DNA of 64,000 nucleotides from Sphingomonas morindae (GTDB lineage Bacteria; Pseudomonadota; Alphaproteobacteria; Sphingomonadales; Sphingomonadaceae), in contig NZ_CP084930.1 of assembly GCF_023822065.1 (NCBI RefSeq), positions 1,814,001 through 1,878,000 on the forward strand. Direction: 5' to 3'. The position numbers and the translations under genes were made by a program. The notes beneath the pieces were generated by a model that worked only from the letters and a program-made list of their open reading frames with translations, made no database searches and had not been told where the DNA came from. Positions 19,143 through 27,220 of this stretch are shown piece by piece (the stretch's first letter is position 1; every line of letters starts with the position of its first letter).

Positions 19143-19403
19143 ATGGAGATCGACTTCGATCCCGCCAAGAACATTGCGAACATTGCCACGCACGGTCTCT
19201 CGTTCGCTGACTTTGACGGCTTCGACGACGAGCCTGTGGTGGTCGTCGACGATCGCCACGACTATGGCGAGGTTCGCTACCGGGCCTTCGGCCGGGTGAA
19301 CGGCAAGGGCCGTTGCCTCGTCTTTGTGGTGCGGGACGGCCGGGTACGGGCGATCAGCCTCCGCCGCGCCCGCGCGAAGGAGATGCGTCGCTATGGCTAC
19401 TGA
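19143..19403 (+). CDS. brnT: BrnT-family ribonuclease toxin
   Basis: An 86-aa DUF497/BrnT toxin, a small RelE-like mRNA-cleaving enzyme. It has the family opening FDPAKNIANIATHGLSF, the central DDRHDYGEVRYRAFG and the C-terminal ISLRRARAKEMRRY. ATG 19143 matches the usual start (MEIDFDP). Its last 11 nt overlap brnA. It sits 135 nt after tRNA-Val. Confidence 0.9.
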   Translation: MEIDFDPAKNIANIATHGLSFADFDGFDDEPVVVVDDRHDYGEVRYRAFGRVNGKGRCLVFVVRDGRVRAISLRRARAKEMRRYGY

Positions 19404-19659
19404 CCCGCCCTCGCCCGGCTTTGACGAAAATCCCGAATGGACCGAGGAGACCTTCGCGCGGGCGCGGCCCGCCGGCGCGGTGCTTGCGCCGGAGATCGTC
19501 GCCCAGCTGGTGAAGAACAAGGGCGGCCGCCCGGCCGGTTCCAACAAGGAGCAGATCGCCATCCGCCTCGACAAGGAGGTCGTCGCCCGCTTTCGCGACG
19601 GCGGTCCCGGCTGGCAATCGCGGATGAACGAGGCTCTGCGCAAGGCGGTCGGCCTCTGA
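19393..19659 (+). CDS. brnA: BrnA-family antitoxin
   Basis: An 88-aa antitoxin with an N-terminal toxin-wrapping segment (FDENPEWTEETFARARPA) and a C-terminal ribbon-helix-helix (KEQIAIRLDKEVVARFRDGGPGWQSRMNEALRKAV), as in the BrnA family. ATG 19393 lies inside the end of brnT, so expression is coupled. BrnA normally binds BrnT and represses the shared promoter. Confidence 0.9.
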   Translation: MATDPPSPGFDENPEWTEETFARARPAGAVLAPEIVAQLVKNKGGRPAGSNKEQIAIRLDKEVVARFRDGGPGWQSRMNEALRKAVGL

Positions 19660-19677
19660 TCATCGGCTCGGGACGCG

Positions 19678-20247
19678 TCAGCCCGGCAGGCGGATCAGGC
19701 AGGTGACGCGGCCGAGCCAGGGGGGCGGGGCGAGGCGTTGGGGGCCGCCGGGGGCGGCGCCGAGCGGGAGCAGATCGAGGCCGTCGGGCGCGAGCGCGAG
19801 CAGCCGGCCGAACAGGAAGCGGCCGGCGGGCAGCGGCACCAGCACATCGCGGTTGCGCGCCGCGTCGAACTCGGCGGGCGCCAGCCGGTCGAGCCAGAGC
19901 GTATCGCCGGCGCGATAATCGCCGAGGCTGGTCTCGACCAGCAGCGCGACCGCGCCGGGATGCGGGCGCGGCGGCACCGCCACCTGGCTGCGACGCGGCG
20001 CGGCGGCGCCGGCGGCGCCGAGCACGGCGGCGACGGGGAGATCGGCGCTTTCGGGCAATTGCACGAGATCGGCCGCCGCGACTCCGAGCGCGGCCGCGAT
20101 TCGGTTCAGCCAAGCCACCGATACGGTGCGCGTGCCGGTTTCGAGCCGTCCGATCGTCTGGGCCGTGGTCGGCGGCGTGCAGCGCGCGGCAACATCCGCC
20201 AATGTGAGGCCTTTAGCGCGTCGCACATCACGAATCCGGGTGATCAT
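19678..20247 (-). CDS. XRE-family repressor with C-terminal sensor domain
   Basis: A 189-aa regulator. Residues ~1-60 are a helix-turn-helix (ITRIRDVRRAKGLTLADVAARCTP...IGRLETGTRTVSVAWLNRIAAALGV). The C-terminal half (AGDTLWLDRLAPAEFDAARNRDVLVPLPAGRFLFGRLL) resembles LexA/S24-type domains of phage-like repressors, but the catalytic Ser-Lys pair is not obvious. ATG 20247 is chosen. A palindrome just upstream and a twin inside the gene suggest autoregulation. Confidence 0.8.
   Translation of the reverse strand: MITRIRDVRRAKGLTLADVAARCTPPTTAQTIGRLETGTRTVSVAWLNRIAAALGVAAADLVQLPESADLPVAAVLGAAGAAAPRRSQVAVPPRPHPGAVALLVETSLGDYRAGDTLWLDRLAPAEFDAARNRDVLVPLPAGRFLFGRLLALAPDGLDLLPLGAAPGGPQRLAPPPWLGRVTCLIRLPG
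20116..20128. promoter_or_regulatory. Palindrome inside XRE gene (possible operator)
   Basis: CACCG-ATA-CGGTG is a perfect palindrome with a 3-nt centre. It lies within the XRE coding region and shares ACCG-N3-CGGT with the upstream site. Confidence 0.45.
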
Positions 20248-20262
20248 CCTGGCCCCCAAGCT

Positions 20263-20275
20263 CACCGTATCGGTT
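20263..20275. promoter_or_regulatory. Palindrome in XRE/DUF6456 divergent promoter
   Basis: CACCGTATCGGTT contains ACCG-TAT-CGGT and lies 16-28 nt upstream of the XRE start, between two divergent genes. The shared core with 20116-20128 supports an operator pair for this repressor. Confidence 0.5.
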
Positions 20276-20338
20276 CGTTTACTTTCCTACAGCCCGGCGT
20301 CTGTGGCAAGGGGCGCCATGGTCTCGATGGAGGGCGGC

Positions 20339-20821
20339 ATGACGGGCGGGCAGGGGGTGCGGCTGCTGGTGGAGCGGGCGCGGCCCGAGGATGGCGAGGC
20401 GCGCGGCGGCGCGCGCGGACGGCGGGCGCGCAGCGTGACGGTGAACCTGGCGGAGGAGCCGCTCGGCTGGCTGCGCGCGCGCGGGCTGGTCGACGATCGG
20501 CAATGGGCGGCGGGCACGCAGCTGCGCGCCGATTTCCTGCGCGCCGGGCTGGTGCCGCGCGTGACGATGCGCTGGGACGCGGGCGCGCGCGGCACGGGCG
20601 ACGCCCCCGACCCGACGCTGGCGCAGATCCAGGCCAAGCGCCGCACCGAGGCGGCGCTGGACGCGATCGGCCCGGGGCTGCGCGACATCGCCTGGCGGCT
20701 GCTGTGCATGGGCGAGGGGATGGAGACCGCCGAGCGGGCGCTGGGTTGGCCGGCGCGCGCGGGGCGGGTGGTGCTGCTGCTCGCGCTCGACCGGCTGGCG
20801 GATTTCTACCGGCTGGCCTGA
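20339..20821 (+). CDS. DUF6456-like protein
   Basis: A 160-aa protein typical of sphingomonads. It has a basic Arg/Gly-rich start, SVTVNLAEEPLGWLRARGLVDDRQWAAG, then a helical C-terminus (LRDIAWRLLCMGEGMETAERALGWPARAGRVVLLLALDRL) resembling a DNA-associated helical motif. The function is unknown. ATG 20339 is chosen because GGAGGG lies 4 nt upstream; ATGs at 20318 and 20327 are in frame. It is divergent from the XRE repressor. Confidence 0.65.
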   Translation: MTGGQGVRLLVERARPEDGEARGGARGRRARSVTVNLAEEPLGWLRARGLVDDRQWAAGTQLRADFLRAGLVPRVTMRWDAGARGTGDAPDPTLAQIQAKRRTEAALDAIGPGLRDIAWRLLCMGEGMETAERALGWPARAGRVVLLLALDRLADFYRLA

Positions 20822-20825
20822 CCGC

Positions 20826-21526
20826 TCAGCCCGGCAGGATGGCGGCGCCGAGCCCGATCCGCCGGCCGGCGGTGATGATCACGCGATCGCCGACCCGGCT
20901 GGCGGCGAACAGCTTGGCGGCGAAGGCGGTGGGCAGGCCGATACAGCCATGGGTGGCGCCCCCGATCCGCATCGGCGCGCCGTGGATGAAGACGCCGTCC
21001 CCCGTCAGCCGCATCGCATAGGGCATGGGCGCATTGTTGTAGACCGAGGAATGGTGATCGCGATCCTTCTGGGTGATCGGGAAGATGCCGAGCGGGGTGG
21101 GCGTCGAATCGGCGCCGTAGAGGATGGCGGCGGTGCCGATCTCATAGCCGCCGCGAAAGGCGGAGAGGACCATGGCATCGAGATCGACGGTGATGACGAG
21201 CGGGCCGGGGGGCGCGCCCGCCGGGTGCCAGACCCAATCGCCGATATGGAGCGGGCCGGCGATGGGCAGGATGCGGCGGACGACGAAGGGCGCGGCGGGA
21301 TCGACCGCGGCGGCGGGTGCCGGGGCGGGCGGCGCAGCCGGCGCCGGCGCCGGCGCGGGGAGGGCGGCGGCGGCGGCCGGCCGCGGCCCGGCGGCGGGCG
21401 CCGGGCGCTCGGCGGGCACGCCGCCCCCGCCAGCCGCGCCACGGTGACGGCGACGAGCAGCGCGGCGAGCAGCGCGAGCGGGAGAAGCGCGATGCCGATG
21501 CGGCGGAAAGCGACGGGCCGGGCCAT
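20826..21526 (-). CDS. L,D-transpeptidase with apparent frameshift
   Basis: A YkuD-type periplasmic L,D-transpeptidase that cross-links or anchors peptidoglycan. The catalytic domain has the family substrate loop (TPLGIFPITQKDRDHHSS) and the active-site motif IHGAPMRIGGATHGCIGLP with its Cys and His. A good membrane anchor (MARPVAFRRIGIALLPLALL, start ATG 21526) lies in a different frame from the catalytic domain. The two frames would join if one base changed in the five-G run on the minus strand at 21427-21423. Without the shift, the catalytic frame has an unnatural arginine-rich N-terminus. This is either a sequencing or assembly error or a true frameshift. Confidence 0.75.
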
Positions 21527-21697
21527 GCGCCCGCCACAGCAGAGCCGGTGCCGGCGCGAAAGGGGATTGGCCGCGCGCCTGTGCCGCGCCGGCACCCCCT
21601 CTTAGAATCATCACGATTTTCCGCTAGGGAGAGGGACGGATCGGCGATCCTGCGGCGGAGCGCTCCGCCGCCAACAACAACAGGGAGAAACCCCGGC

Positions 21698-23158
21698 ATG
21701 ACCACCCAGATCGACGAGATTCCGGCGATCCTCGACGCGCTGATCGAGCGCTACGCCGGCGCCGTGGCGGCGCTGCGGCGCGCCATCACCGCCTATCTGG
21801 CCGATGGCACCCGCCCGACCGCGGCGGAGCGCGAGCGCGGCCTCTTCGCCTATCCCGAGCTGCGGCTCGCCTATCATATGCCGGCGCAGCGGCCGCCGAT
21901 CGCGCGGGCCTTCGCGCGGCTGACCCAGCCCGGCAGCTATGCGGCGAGCATCGCGCGCCCGGCCATGTTCCGCGCCTATCTGGCGGAGCAGCTCGGCCTG
22001 CTGGTGCGCGACTATGAGGTGACCGTGACGGTGGGTACCTCGAACCAGGAGATCCCGTACCAATATGTGCTGGACGGCGCCGACGCCGAGGACTTGTCGC
22101 TGGACGGCGCGATGTCGGCCGATCTCGCGCGCTGGTTTCCGAGCGTGCGCCTCGCCCATATCGGCGACGAGATCGCCGATGGCGATTACGACGCCAGCCT
22201 GGCGGACCGGCCCTTGTCGCTGTTCGAGGCGCAGCGCGTGGATTTCTCGGTGGCGCGGCTGCGCCATTATTCCGGCACCCCCGCCGAGGACTTCCGCCCC
22301 TATATCCTGTTCACCAACTATATCCGCTATGTCGACGAGTTCGTCGACTGGGCGCTGGCCGAGCTGCAGCGCCCCGACAGCCCCTATGAGGCGCTGTCGG
22401 TGGCGGGCAATATCCGCGTGACGCGCGACACGCCGGATGCGCTGGCGGTGATCCAGGCGGGCGCGTGGCGCAAGGTGCAGATGCCGGCCTATCATCTGAT
22501 CGGCGCGGGCGGCGCGGGCGTGACGCTGGTCAATATCGGCGTCGGCCCGTCCAACGCCAAGACGATCTGCGACCATCTGGCGGTGCTGCGGCCCGAGGCC
22601 TGGCTGATGATCGGCCATTGCGGCGGGCTGCGGCCGAGCCAGACGATCGGCGACTATGTGCTGGCCCATGCCTATCTGCGCGACGATCATGTGATGGACG
22701 ATGTGCTGCCGGTGGAGATCCCGATCCCGCCGATCGCCGAGGTGCAGCAGGCGCTGTTCCGCGCCGCCGAGATCGTTTCGGGCGAGAGCGGCGACGCGCT
22801 GAAGCGGCGGCTGCGCACGGGCACGGTGGTGACCACCGACGATCGCAACTGGGAGCTGCGCTACGCGCTTTCGGCGCGGCGCTTCAACCAGAGCCGGGCG
22901 GTGGCGATCGACATGGAATCGGCGACCATCGCCGCGCAGGGCTATCGCTTCCGCGTGCCCTACGGCACGCTGCTGTGCGTATCGGACAAGCCGCTGCACG
23001 GCGAGATCAAGCTGCCGGGCCAGGCCAATCGATTCTACAACCAGGCGATCAGCCAGCATCTGCGGATCGGGCTGGAGACGGTGCAGATGCTGCGCGAGCA
23101 GGGCATGACGCTGCACAGCCGCAAGCTGCGCGCGTTCGACGAGCCGCCCTTCCGCTGA
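21698..23158 (+). CDS. amn: AMP nucleosidase
   Basis: A 486-aa enzyme that hydrolyses AMP to adenine and ribose 5-phosphate. The N-terminal ~200 residues are the regulatory domain of the Amn family. The C-terminal part is a purine-nucleoside-phosphorylase-like fold, with the phosphate/ribose-binding glycine segment LIGAGGAGVTLVNIGVGPSNAKTICDHL and the IDMESATIAAQGYRF motif with its catalytic Met-Glu. Length is normal. A GGGAGA site precedes ATG 21698. Confidence 0.92.
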   Translation: MTTQIDEIPAILDALIERYAGAVAALRRAITAYLADGTRPTAAERERGLFAYPELRLAYHMPAQRPPIARAFARLTQPGSYAASIARPAMFRAYLAEQLGLLVRDYEVTVTVGTSNQEIPYQYVLDGADAEDLSLDGAMSADLARWFPSVRLAHIGDEIADGDYDASLADRPLSLFEAQRVDFSVARLRHYSGTPAEDFRPYILFTNYIRYVDEFVDWALAELQRPDSPYEALSVAGNIRVTRDTPDALAVIQAGAWRKVQMPAYHLIGAGGAGVTLVNIGVGPSNAKTICDHLAVLRPEAWLMIGHCGGLRPSQTIGDYVLAHAYLRDDHVMDDVLPVEIPIPPIAEVQQALFRAAEIVSGESGDALKRRLRTGTVVTTDDRNWELRYALSARRFNQSRAVAIDMESATIAAQGYRFRVPYGTLLCVSDKPLHGEIKLPGQANRFYNQAISQHLRIGLETVQMLREQGMTLHSRKLRAFDEPPFR

Positions 23159-23168
23159 GGCCCGGGGC

Positions 23169-23194
23169 GGAACGGCGGCGTCGCGCCGCGTGTT
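23169..23194 (+). promoter_or_regulatory. Candidate EcfG promoter for small hydrophilic protein
   Basis: GGAAC (23169-23173), a 17-nt spacer, then TGTT (23191-23194), one mismatch from consensus. It lies 27 nt ahead of ATG 23221 and its AGGAGAG ribosome site. Confidence 0.5.
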
Positions 23195-23220
23195 CTTTCC
23201 GCCAGCCCAGGAGAGAGACG

Positions 23221-23448
23221 ATGGACCAGAAACCCATTCCGCGCGATCCGCATGGCGACGATCTCGACGCGGTGACCGATCTGCCGACACCCGGCCAATC
23301 CGGCGATTACGGGCGCGGGCCGGGCGCCGACGCGGCGAGCGCCGAGGAGGCGGCGGACCTGCTCGGCGGCCCCGAGCGCAAGCGCGCGATCGGCGGCAGC
23401 GACCGCCAGCCGTTCAAGACCACACAGGGCGGGGTGATCGGCGACTAA
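23221..23448 (+). CDS. Small hydrophilic protein, possibly stress-induced
   Basis: A 75-aa, highly charged, probably disordered protein rich in Asp, Gly and Pro (MDQKPIPRDPHGDDLDAVTD; ending TTQGGVIGD). I do not recognise a family. It has a strong ribosome site and its own candidate EcfG promoter, and its composition resembles small alphaproteobacterial stress proteins such as the one at 46508. Confidence 0.6.
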   Translation: MDQKPIPRDPHGDDLDAVTDLPTPGQSGDYGRGPGADAASAEEAADLLGGPERKRAIGGSDRQPFKTTQGGVIGD

Positions 23449-23469
23449 CCAGATAGGCGATTTTATGCC

Positions 23470-23498
23470 TTGACAGCGAACCGCTGAACTGGCATAGC
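23470..23498 (+). promoter_or_regulatory. Predicted sigma-70 promoter for the GTA cluster
   Basis: A perfect TTGACA (23470-23475), 17-nt spacer and CATAGC (23493-23498) as a weak -10. It is the only promoter-like sequence seen ahead of the 14-kb structural cluster. A strong -35 with a poor -10 fits activator-dependent expression, as known for other gene transfer agents. Confidence 0.5.
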
Positions 23499-23521
23499 CA
23501 AGCCACGCTGAGGAAATGCGC

Positions 23522-23561
23522 ACAGGGGCCGGGCGGTGGCGACACCGTTTCCGGCCCCTGT
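23522..23561 (+). other. Two-tier RNA hairpin in the GTA leader
   Basis: An outer 11-bp perfect stem (23522-23532 with 23551-23561) encloses a second 5-bp stem CGGTG/CACCG capped by a GCGA tetraloop (GNRA class). No U-run follows, so it is a stable leader structure rather than a classic terminator. It ends 20 nt before the first GTA start codon. Confidence 0.55.
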
Positions 23562-23581
23562 CGCGTTCGAGGGGGATTGGC

Positions 23582-24040
23582 ATGGCGAAGCCGCCCAGGG
23601 CCGCGCGCGGCCCGAGCAGTCGGAAGAAATGGACCCGGGCTCGCGAGCGCGCCTTTCTCGATCATCTCGCGCTGAGTTCCAACATCGCCGCCTCCGAGCG
23701 GGTGGCGCGGATGCCGGTGGGCAGCGCCTATCGCCATCGCCGCCAGGCGCCCGGCTTCGCCGCCGCCTGGGACCAGGCGCTGGGCGAGGGCTATAAGCGG
23801 CTGGAGCATGCCATGCTCGCGCGCGCGCTGAGCGGCACGCCGGTGGTGCGGATCGCGCGCGACGGCACCGAGACGCACACGGTGGAGCATTCGGAGCGGC
23901 TGGCGATGACGCTGCTGGCGGCGCATCGCGGCACGGTCGAGCGGCTCGCGGCGCAGGGCGGCGCCGAGGGCGCGCGGGCGCGGCTGGAGGAGCGGCTGGC
24001 GGCGATGGCGGCGCGGCTGGCGGGCGACGCCGATGGCTGA
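23582..24040 (+). CDS. GTA small terminase-like protein (gp1)
   Basis: A 152-aa, basic protein at the head of the cluster. Its helix-turn-helix-like segment (FLDHLALSSNIAASERVARMPVGSAYRHRRQAPGF) resembles small terminase subunits, followed by helical segments ending in an arginine-rich coiled region. RcGTA gp1 has been assigned this role. ATG 23582 is preferred over ATG 23516 because GAGGGGG is well spaced before it. Overlaps TerL by 8 nt. Confidence 0.7.
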   Translation: MAKPPRAARGPSSRKKWTRARERAFLDHLALSSNIAASERVARMPVGSAYRHRRQAPGFAAAWDQALGEGYKRLEHAMLARALSGTPVVRIARDGTETHTVEHSERLAMTLLAAHRGTVERLAAQGGAEGARARLEERLAAMAARLAGDADG

Positions 24041-25337
24041 GCGGCTGAGCGCCGCGCGGCTGGCGGCGATGTCCCCGGCGCGGCGGCGGACGCTCCTGGC
24101 CGGGCTGGACGACGCCATGGCCGCCGCCTGGCTGACGCGCTGGGATTTCTGGGCGCGGCCCGAGCAGCGCGCGCCGGCGGGCGACTGGCGGATCTGGCTG
24201 CTGCTGGCGGGGCGCGGCTTCGGCAAGACGCGCGCCGGCGCCGAATGGGTGCGCGCGATCGGCGAGCAGGACGGCGCCGCGCGGATCGCGCTGGTGGGCG
24301 CGACGCTGGGCGAGGCGCGGGCGGTGATGGTGGAGGGGCAGAGCGGGCTGCTGGCGATCGCCCCGCCCGACCGCCGGCCGCGCTGGGAGCCTTCGCTCGA
24401 CCGGCTGCGCTGGCCCTCGGGCGCGATCGCGACGCTCTACGGCGCGGCCGAGCCCGACCGGCTGCGCGGTCCCGAGCACAGCCATGGCTGGGCCGACGAG
24501 ATCGCCAAGTGGAAAAGCGGCGAGGCGGCGTGGGGCAATTTGCTGCTGGGGCTCAGGCTGGGGCGGCGGCCGCAGCTGGTGGCGACCACCACGCCGCGCC
24601 CGCTCGCCTGGCTGAAGACGCTGGCGGCGCGCGGCGACGTGCGCGTGACGCGCGGCCGCAGCGTGGACAACCGGCTTCATCTGCCGGCGGATTTCCTCGC
24701 CGCCATGACCGAGACCTATGGCGGCACGCGGCTCGGCCGGCAGGAGCTGGACGGCGAGATGATCGAGGACGCGCCCGGCGCGCTGTGGCGGCGCGAGACG
24801 CTGGACCAGTGCCGCGAGGCGGCCGCGCCGGCCTGTACGCGGGTGGTGATCGGGGTCGATCCGCCGGCGGGCATCGGCGGCGATGCGTGCGGCATCATCG
24901 TCGCCGGGCGCGACGCCGAGGGGCTGTGCCACATACTGGCCGATTGCAGCCTGGCCGGCGCTGCGCCCGAGGCCTGGGCGGCGGCGGTGGCGCGCGCGGC
25001 GGCGCGCTACGGCGCCGACCAGGTGGTGGCCGAGGCGAACAATGGCGGCGCGATGGTGGCGAGCGTGCTGCGCGCCGCCGAGGCGCTGCTGCCGGTGCGG
25101 CTGGTCCATGCCGCGCGCGGCAAGGCGGCGCGCGCCGAGCCGGTGGCGCTGCTCTACGAACGCGGTCGCGTGCGCCATGTCGGCCCGTTGCCGCGGCTGG
25201 AGGACGAGCTGGCCGGGCTGGTGGCGGGCGGCGGCTATCTCGGGCCGGGCCGCTCGCCGGATCGCGCCGACGCGCTCGTCTGGGCGGTGACGGCGCTGCT
25301 CGGCGCGGCGCCGGCGCCGGGGTTGCGGCGACTTTAG
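24033..25337 (+). CDS. GTA large terminase (gp2)
   Basis: A 434-aa DNA-packaging motor. The ATPase domain has a Walker A-like loop (LLAGRGFGKTRAG, about residues 57-69) and an acidic pair in WADEIAKW (about residue 153). The C-terminal RNase H-like nuclease has D276 in VIGVDPPAG and a late aspartate in SPDRADALVWA. It cuts and packs host DNA into the particle. Length agrees with GTA terminases. Confidence 0.93.
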   Translation: MAERLSAARLAAMSPARRRTLLAGLDDAMAAAWLTRWDFWARPEQRAPAGDWRIWLLLAGRGFGKTRAGAEWVRAIGEQDGAARIALVGATLGEARAVMVEGQSGLLAIAPPDRRPRWEPSLDRLRWPSGAIATLYGAAEPDRLRGPEHSHGWADEIAKWKSGEAAWGNLLLGLRLGRRPQLVATTTPRPLAWLKTLAARGDVRVTRGRSVDNRLHLPADFLAAMTETYGGTRLGRQELDGEMIEDAPGALWRRETLDQCREAAAPACTRVVIGVDPPAGIGGDACGIIVAGRDAEGLCHILADCSLAGAAPEAWAAAVARAAARYGADQVVAEANNGGAMVASVLRAAEALLPVRLVHAARGKAARAEPVALLYERGRVRHVGPLPRLEDELAGLVAGGGYLGPGRSPDRADALVWAVTALLGAAPAPGLRRL

Positions 25338-25353
25338 GGCGGGAGATCCTGCA

Positions 25354-26481
25354 ATGCGATGGTTTGGCAAGGCGGCGCGCCCCGAGGCGCGGCCGGCGCT
25401 GGCGCGCGGCTTCGCGGCGGCGGGCGGCGGCGACTGGCCGCAGGGCTATGAGGCGCAGCTGCGCGCCGCCTATCTCGGCAATCCGGTGGCGCAGCGCGCG
25501 GTGCGGCTGGTGGCGGAGGGCGCCGCGAGCGTGCCGGTGGCGGTGACGCCGGAGGGGCATCGCGCGGGGGCGCTGATCGCGGGCGGCGATCAGGGCGGCC
25601 CGCTGATCGAGACGATGGCGGCGCAGCTGCTGCTGCACGGCAATGCCTTTGTCCAGATCCTCGCCGACGCCGATGGCGCGCCGGCCGAACTCTTCGCGCT
25701 GCGCCCCGAGCGGGTGACGATCGAGCCCGACGCGCGGGGCTGGCCCCAGGCCTATCTGTACCGCGCCGGCGGCCAGACGCTGCGGCTGGCGGCGCGCGGC
25801 GGCGATGGCCGGCCGGGGCTGATCCATGTCCGCGGGCTCAACCCGCTCGACGATCATTACGGGCTGGGCTGTCTCGCCGCGGCGGCGGGGCCGGTGGCGA
25901 TCCACAATGCCGCGACGCGCTGGAACAAGGCGCTGCTCGACAATGCCGCGCGGCCGAGCGGGGCGCTGGTGTACGAGCCGGGCGAGCCGGGCGCGACGCT
26001 GTCCGCCGAGCAGTTCGAGCGGCTGCGGCGCGAGATGGACGCGAGCTTCGCGGGCGCGGGCAATGCCGGGCGGCCGCTGCTGCTCGAGGGCGGGCTGCGC
26101 TGGCAGCCGCTCAGCCTGTCGCCCGCCGACATGGATTTCATCGGGCTCAAGGCGGCGGCGGCGCGCGACATCGCGCTGGCCTTCGGCGTGCCGCCGATGC
26201 TGCTCGGCCTGCCGGGCGACAGCACCCATGCCAATTACAGCGAGGCCAATCGCGCCTTGTGGCGGCTCACCATCCTGCCGCTGGTCGGCAAGATGCTGGA
26301 CGCGCTGGCGGCCGGGCTGCGCGGCTGGTGGCCCGAGCTGGCGCTGCGGCCGGCGCTGGACGCGGTGCCCGCGCTCGCCGCCGATCGCGAGCGGATCTGG
26401 GCGCAGGTGGCGCAGGCCGATTTCCTGAGCGGAACCGAGAAGCGGGCGATGCTGGGGCTCGCCCGGGCGGAGGAGGCATGA
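25354..26481 (+). CDS. GTA portal protein, HK97 family (gp3)
   Basis: A 375-aa HK97-type portal forming the dodecameric gate of the head. Typical segments are the N-terminal NPVAQRAVRLVAEGAASVPV, LLLHGNAFVQIL, the GLSPLD-like HVRGLNPLDDHYGLG and the clip region GLPGDSTHANYSEANRALWRLTILPLV. The gene stops in an ATGA overlap with the next gene. Confidence 0.92.
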   Translation: MRWFGKAARPEARPALARGFAAAGGGDWPQGYEAQLRAAYLGNPVAQRAVRLVAEGAASVPVAVTPEGHRAGALIAGGDQGGPLIETMAAQLLLHGNAFVQILADADGAPAELFALRPERVTIEPDARGWPQAYLYRAGGQTLRLAARGGDGRPGLIHVRGLNPLDDHYGLGCLAAAAGPVAIHNAATRWNKALLDNAARPSGALVYEPGEPGATLSAEQFERLRREMDASFAGAGNAGRPLLLEGGLRWQPLSLSPADMDFIGLKAAAARDIALAFGVPPMLLGLPGDSTHANYSEANRALWRLTILPLVGKMLDALAAGLRGWWPELALRPALDAVPALAADRERIWAQVAQADFLSGTEKRAMLGLARAEEA

Positions 26482-26795
26482 GGATGGACACGGACATGGT
26501 GCTCGCGCGGCTGGTGGCGCTGGGCGCCGAGGAGGGCACGGCGCTGGTGACGCTGCGCGCCATGGCCGAGGAGGCGAGCGAGGCCGGCGCGTCGCGCGCG
26601 CTGGAGCGGCTCGGCCTCGCCGATGCCCATGCGCGGGCGGATCTGGGCGAGCTGCGCCAGCTGCTTTCGGCCTGGCGCGACGCCAAGCGCAGCGCGCGCG
26701 ACGCGGTGATCGCCTGGCTGATCCGGGTGGCGCTGGCGCTGCTGCTGCTCGGCCTGGCGGCGCGCTTCGATCTGCTCGCGCTGGTGCGGCGATGA
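26478..26795 (+). CDS. DUF6127-like GTA membrane protein (g3.5 position)
   Basis: A 105-aa protein. An acidic helical N-terminus (LARLVALGAEEGTALVTLRAMAEEASEAGA) is followed by one C-terminal transmembrane helix (IAWLIRVALALLLLGLAARF). It occupies the place of the conserved small gene between portal and protease in GTA clusters; the role is unknown. Coupled to both neighbours by 4-nt overlaps (26478-26481, 26792-26795). Confidence 0.7.
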   Translation: MRMDTDMVLARLVALGAEEGTALVTLRAMAEEASEAGASRALERLGLADAHARADLGELRQLLSAWRDAKRSARDAVIAWLIRVALALLLLGLAARFDLLALVRR

Positions 26796-27220
26796 GCCTG
26801 CGCCTCGCCGGCTATGCGGCGCTGTTCGACACGGTGGACAAGGGCGGCGACCTGATCCGCCCGGGCGCCTTCCGGCGCGCGGTGGCGGCGGGCGCGGCGC
26901 GGGTGCCGCTGCTGTGGCAGCACGAGGCGGCGCGGCCGATCGGCCGGATCGAGCATCTCGCCGAGGACCGGCGCGGGCTGCGCGTGATCGCGCGGCTGAC
27001 CCCGGGCGCCCCGGGCGCCGAGGCGGCGGCGGCGCTGCTGCGCGACGGCGCGATCGGCGGGCTGAGCTTCGGCTATCGCGTGCGCGCCAGCCAGGCGGCG
27101 CCGGCGGGGCGCGCGCTGACCGATGTCGAGCTTGTCGAGATTTCCCTGGTGACCTTCCCGATGCAGCCGGGTGCCCGGGTGCATGCCCTAGCAGACGAGG
27201 AGCAGGACGATGGACTATGA
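26792..27220 (+). CDS. GTA prohead protease, HK97 type (gp4)
   Basis: A 142-aa serine protease that matures the capsid. The catalytic His is H44 in LLWQHEAARPIG and the catalytic Ser is S92 in GGLSFGYRV; the third residue lies in TDVELVEISLVTFPMQPGA. All are standard for the U35 family. Overlaps the capsid gene by 11 nt. Confidence 0.93.
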   Translation: MSLRLAGYAALFDTVDKGGDLIRPGAFRRAVAAGAARVPLLWQHEAARPIGRIEHLAEDRRGLRVIARLTPGAPGAEAAAALLRDGAIGGLSFGYRVRASQAAPAGRALTDVELVEISLVTFPMQPGARVHALADEEQDDGL

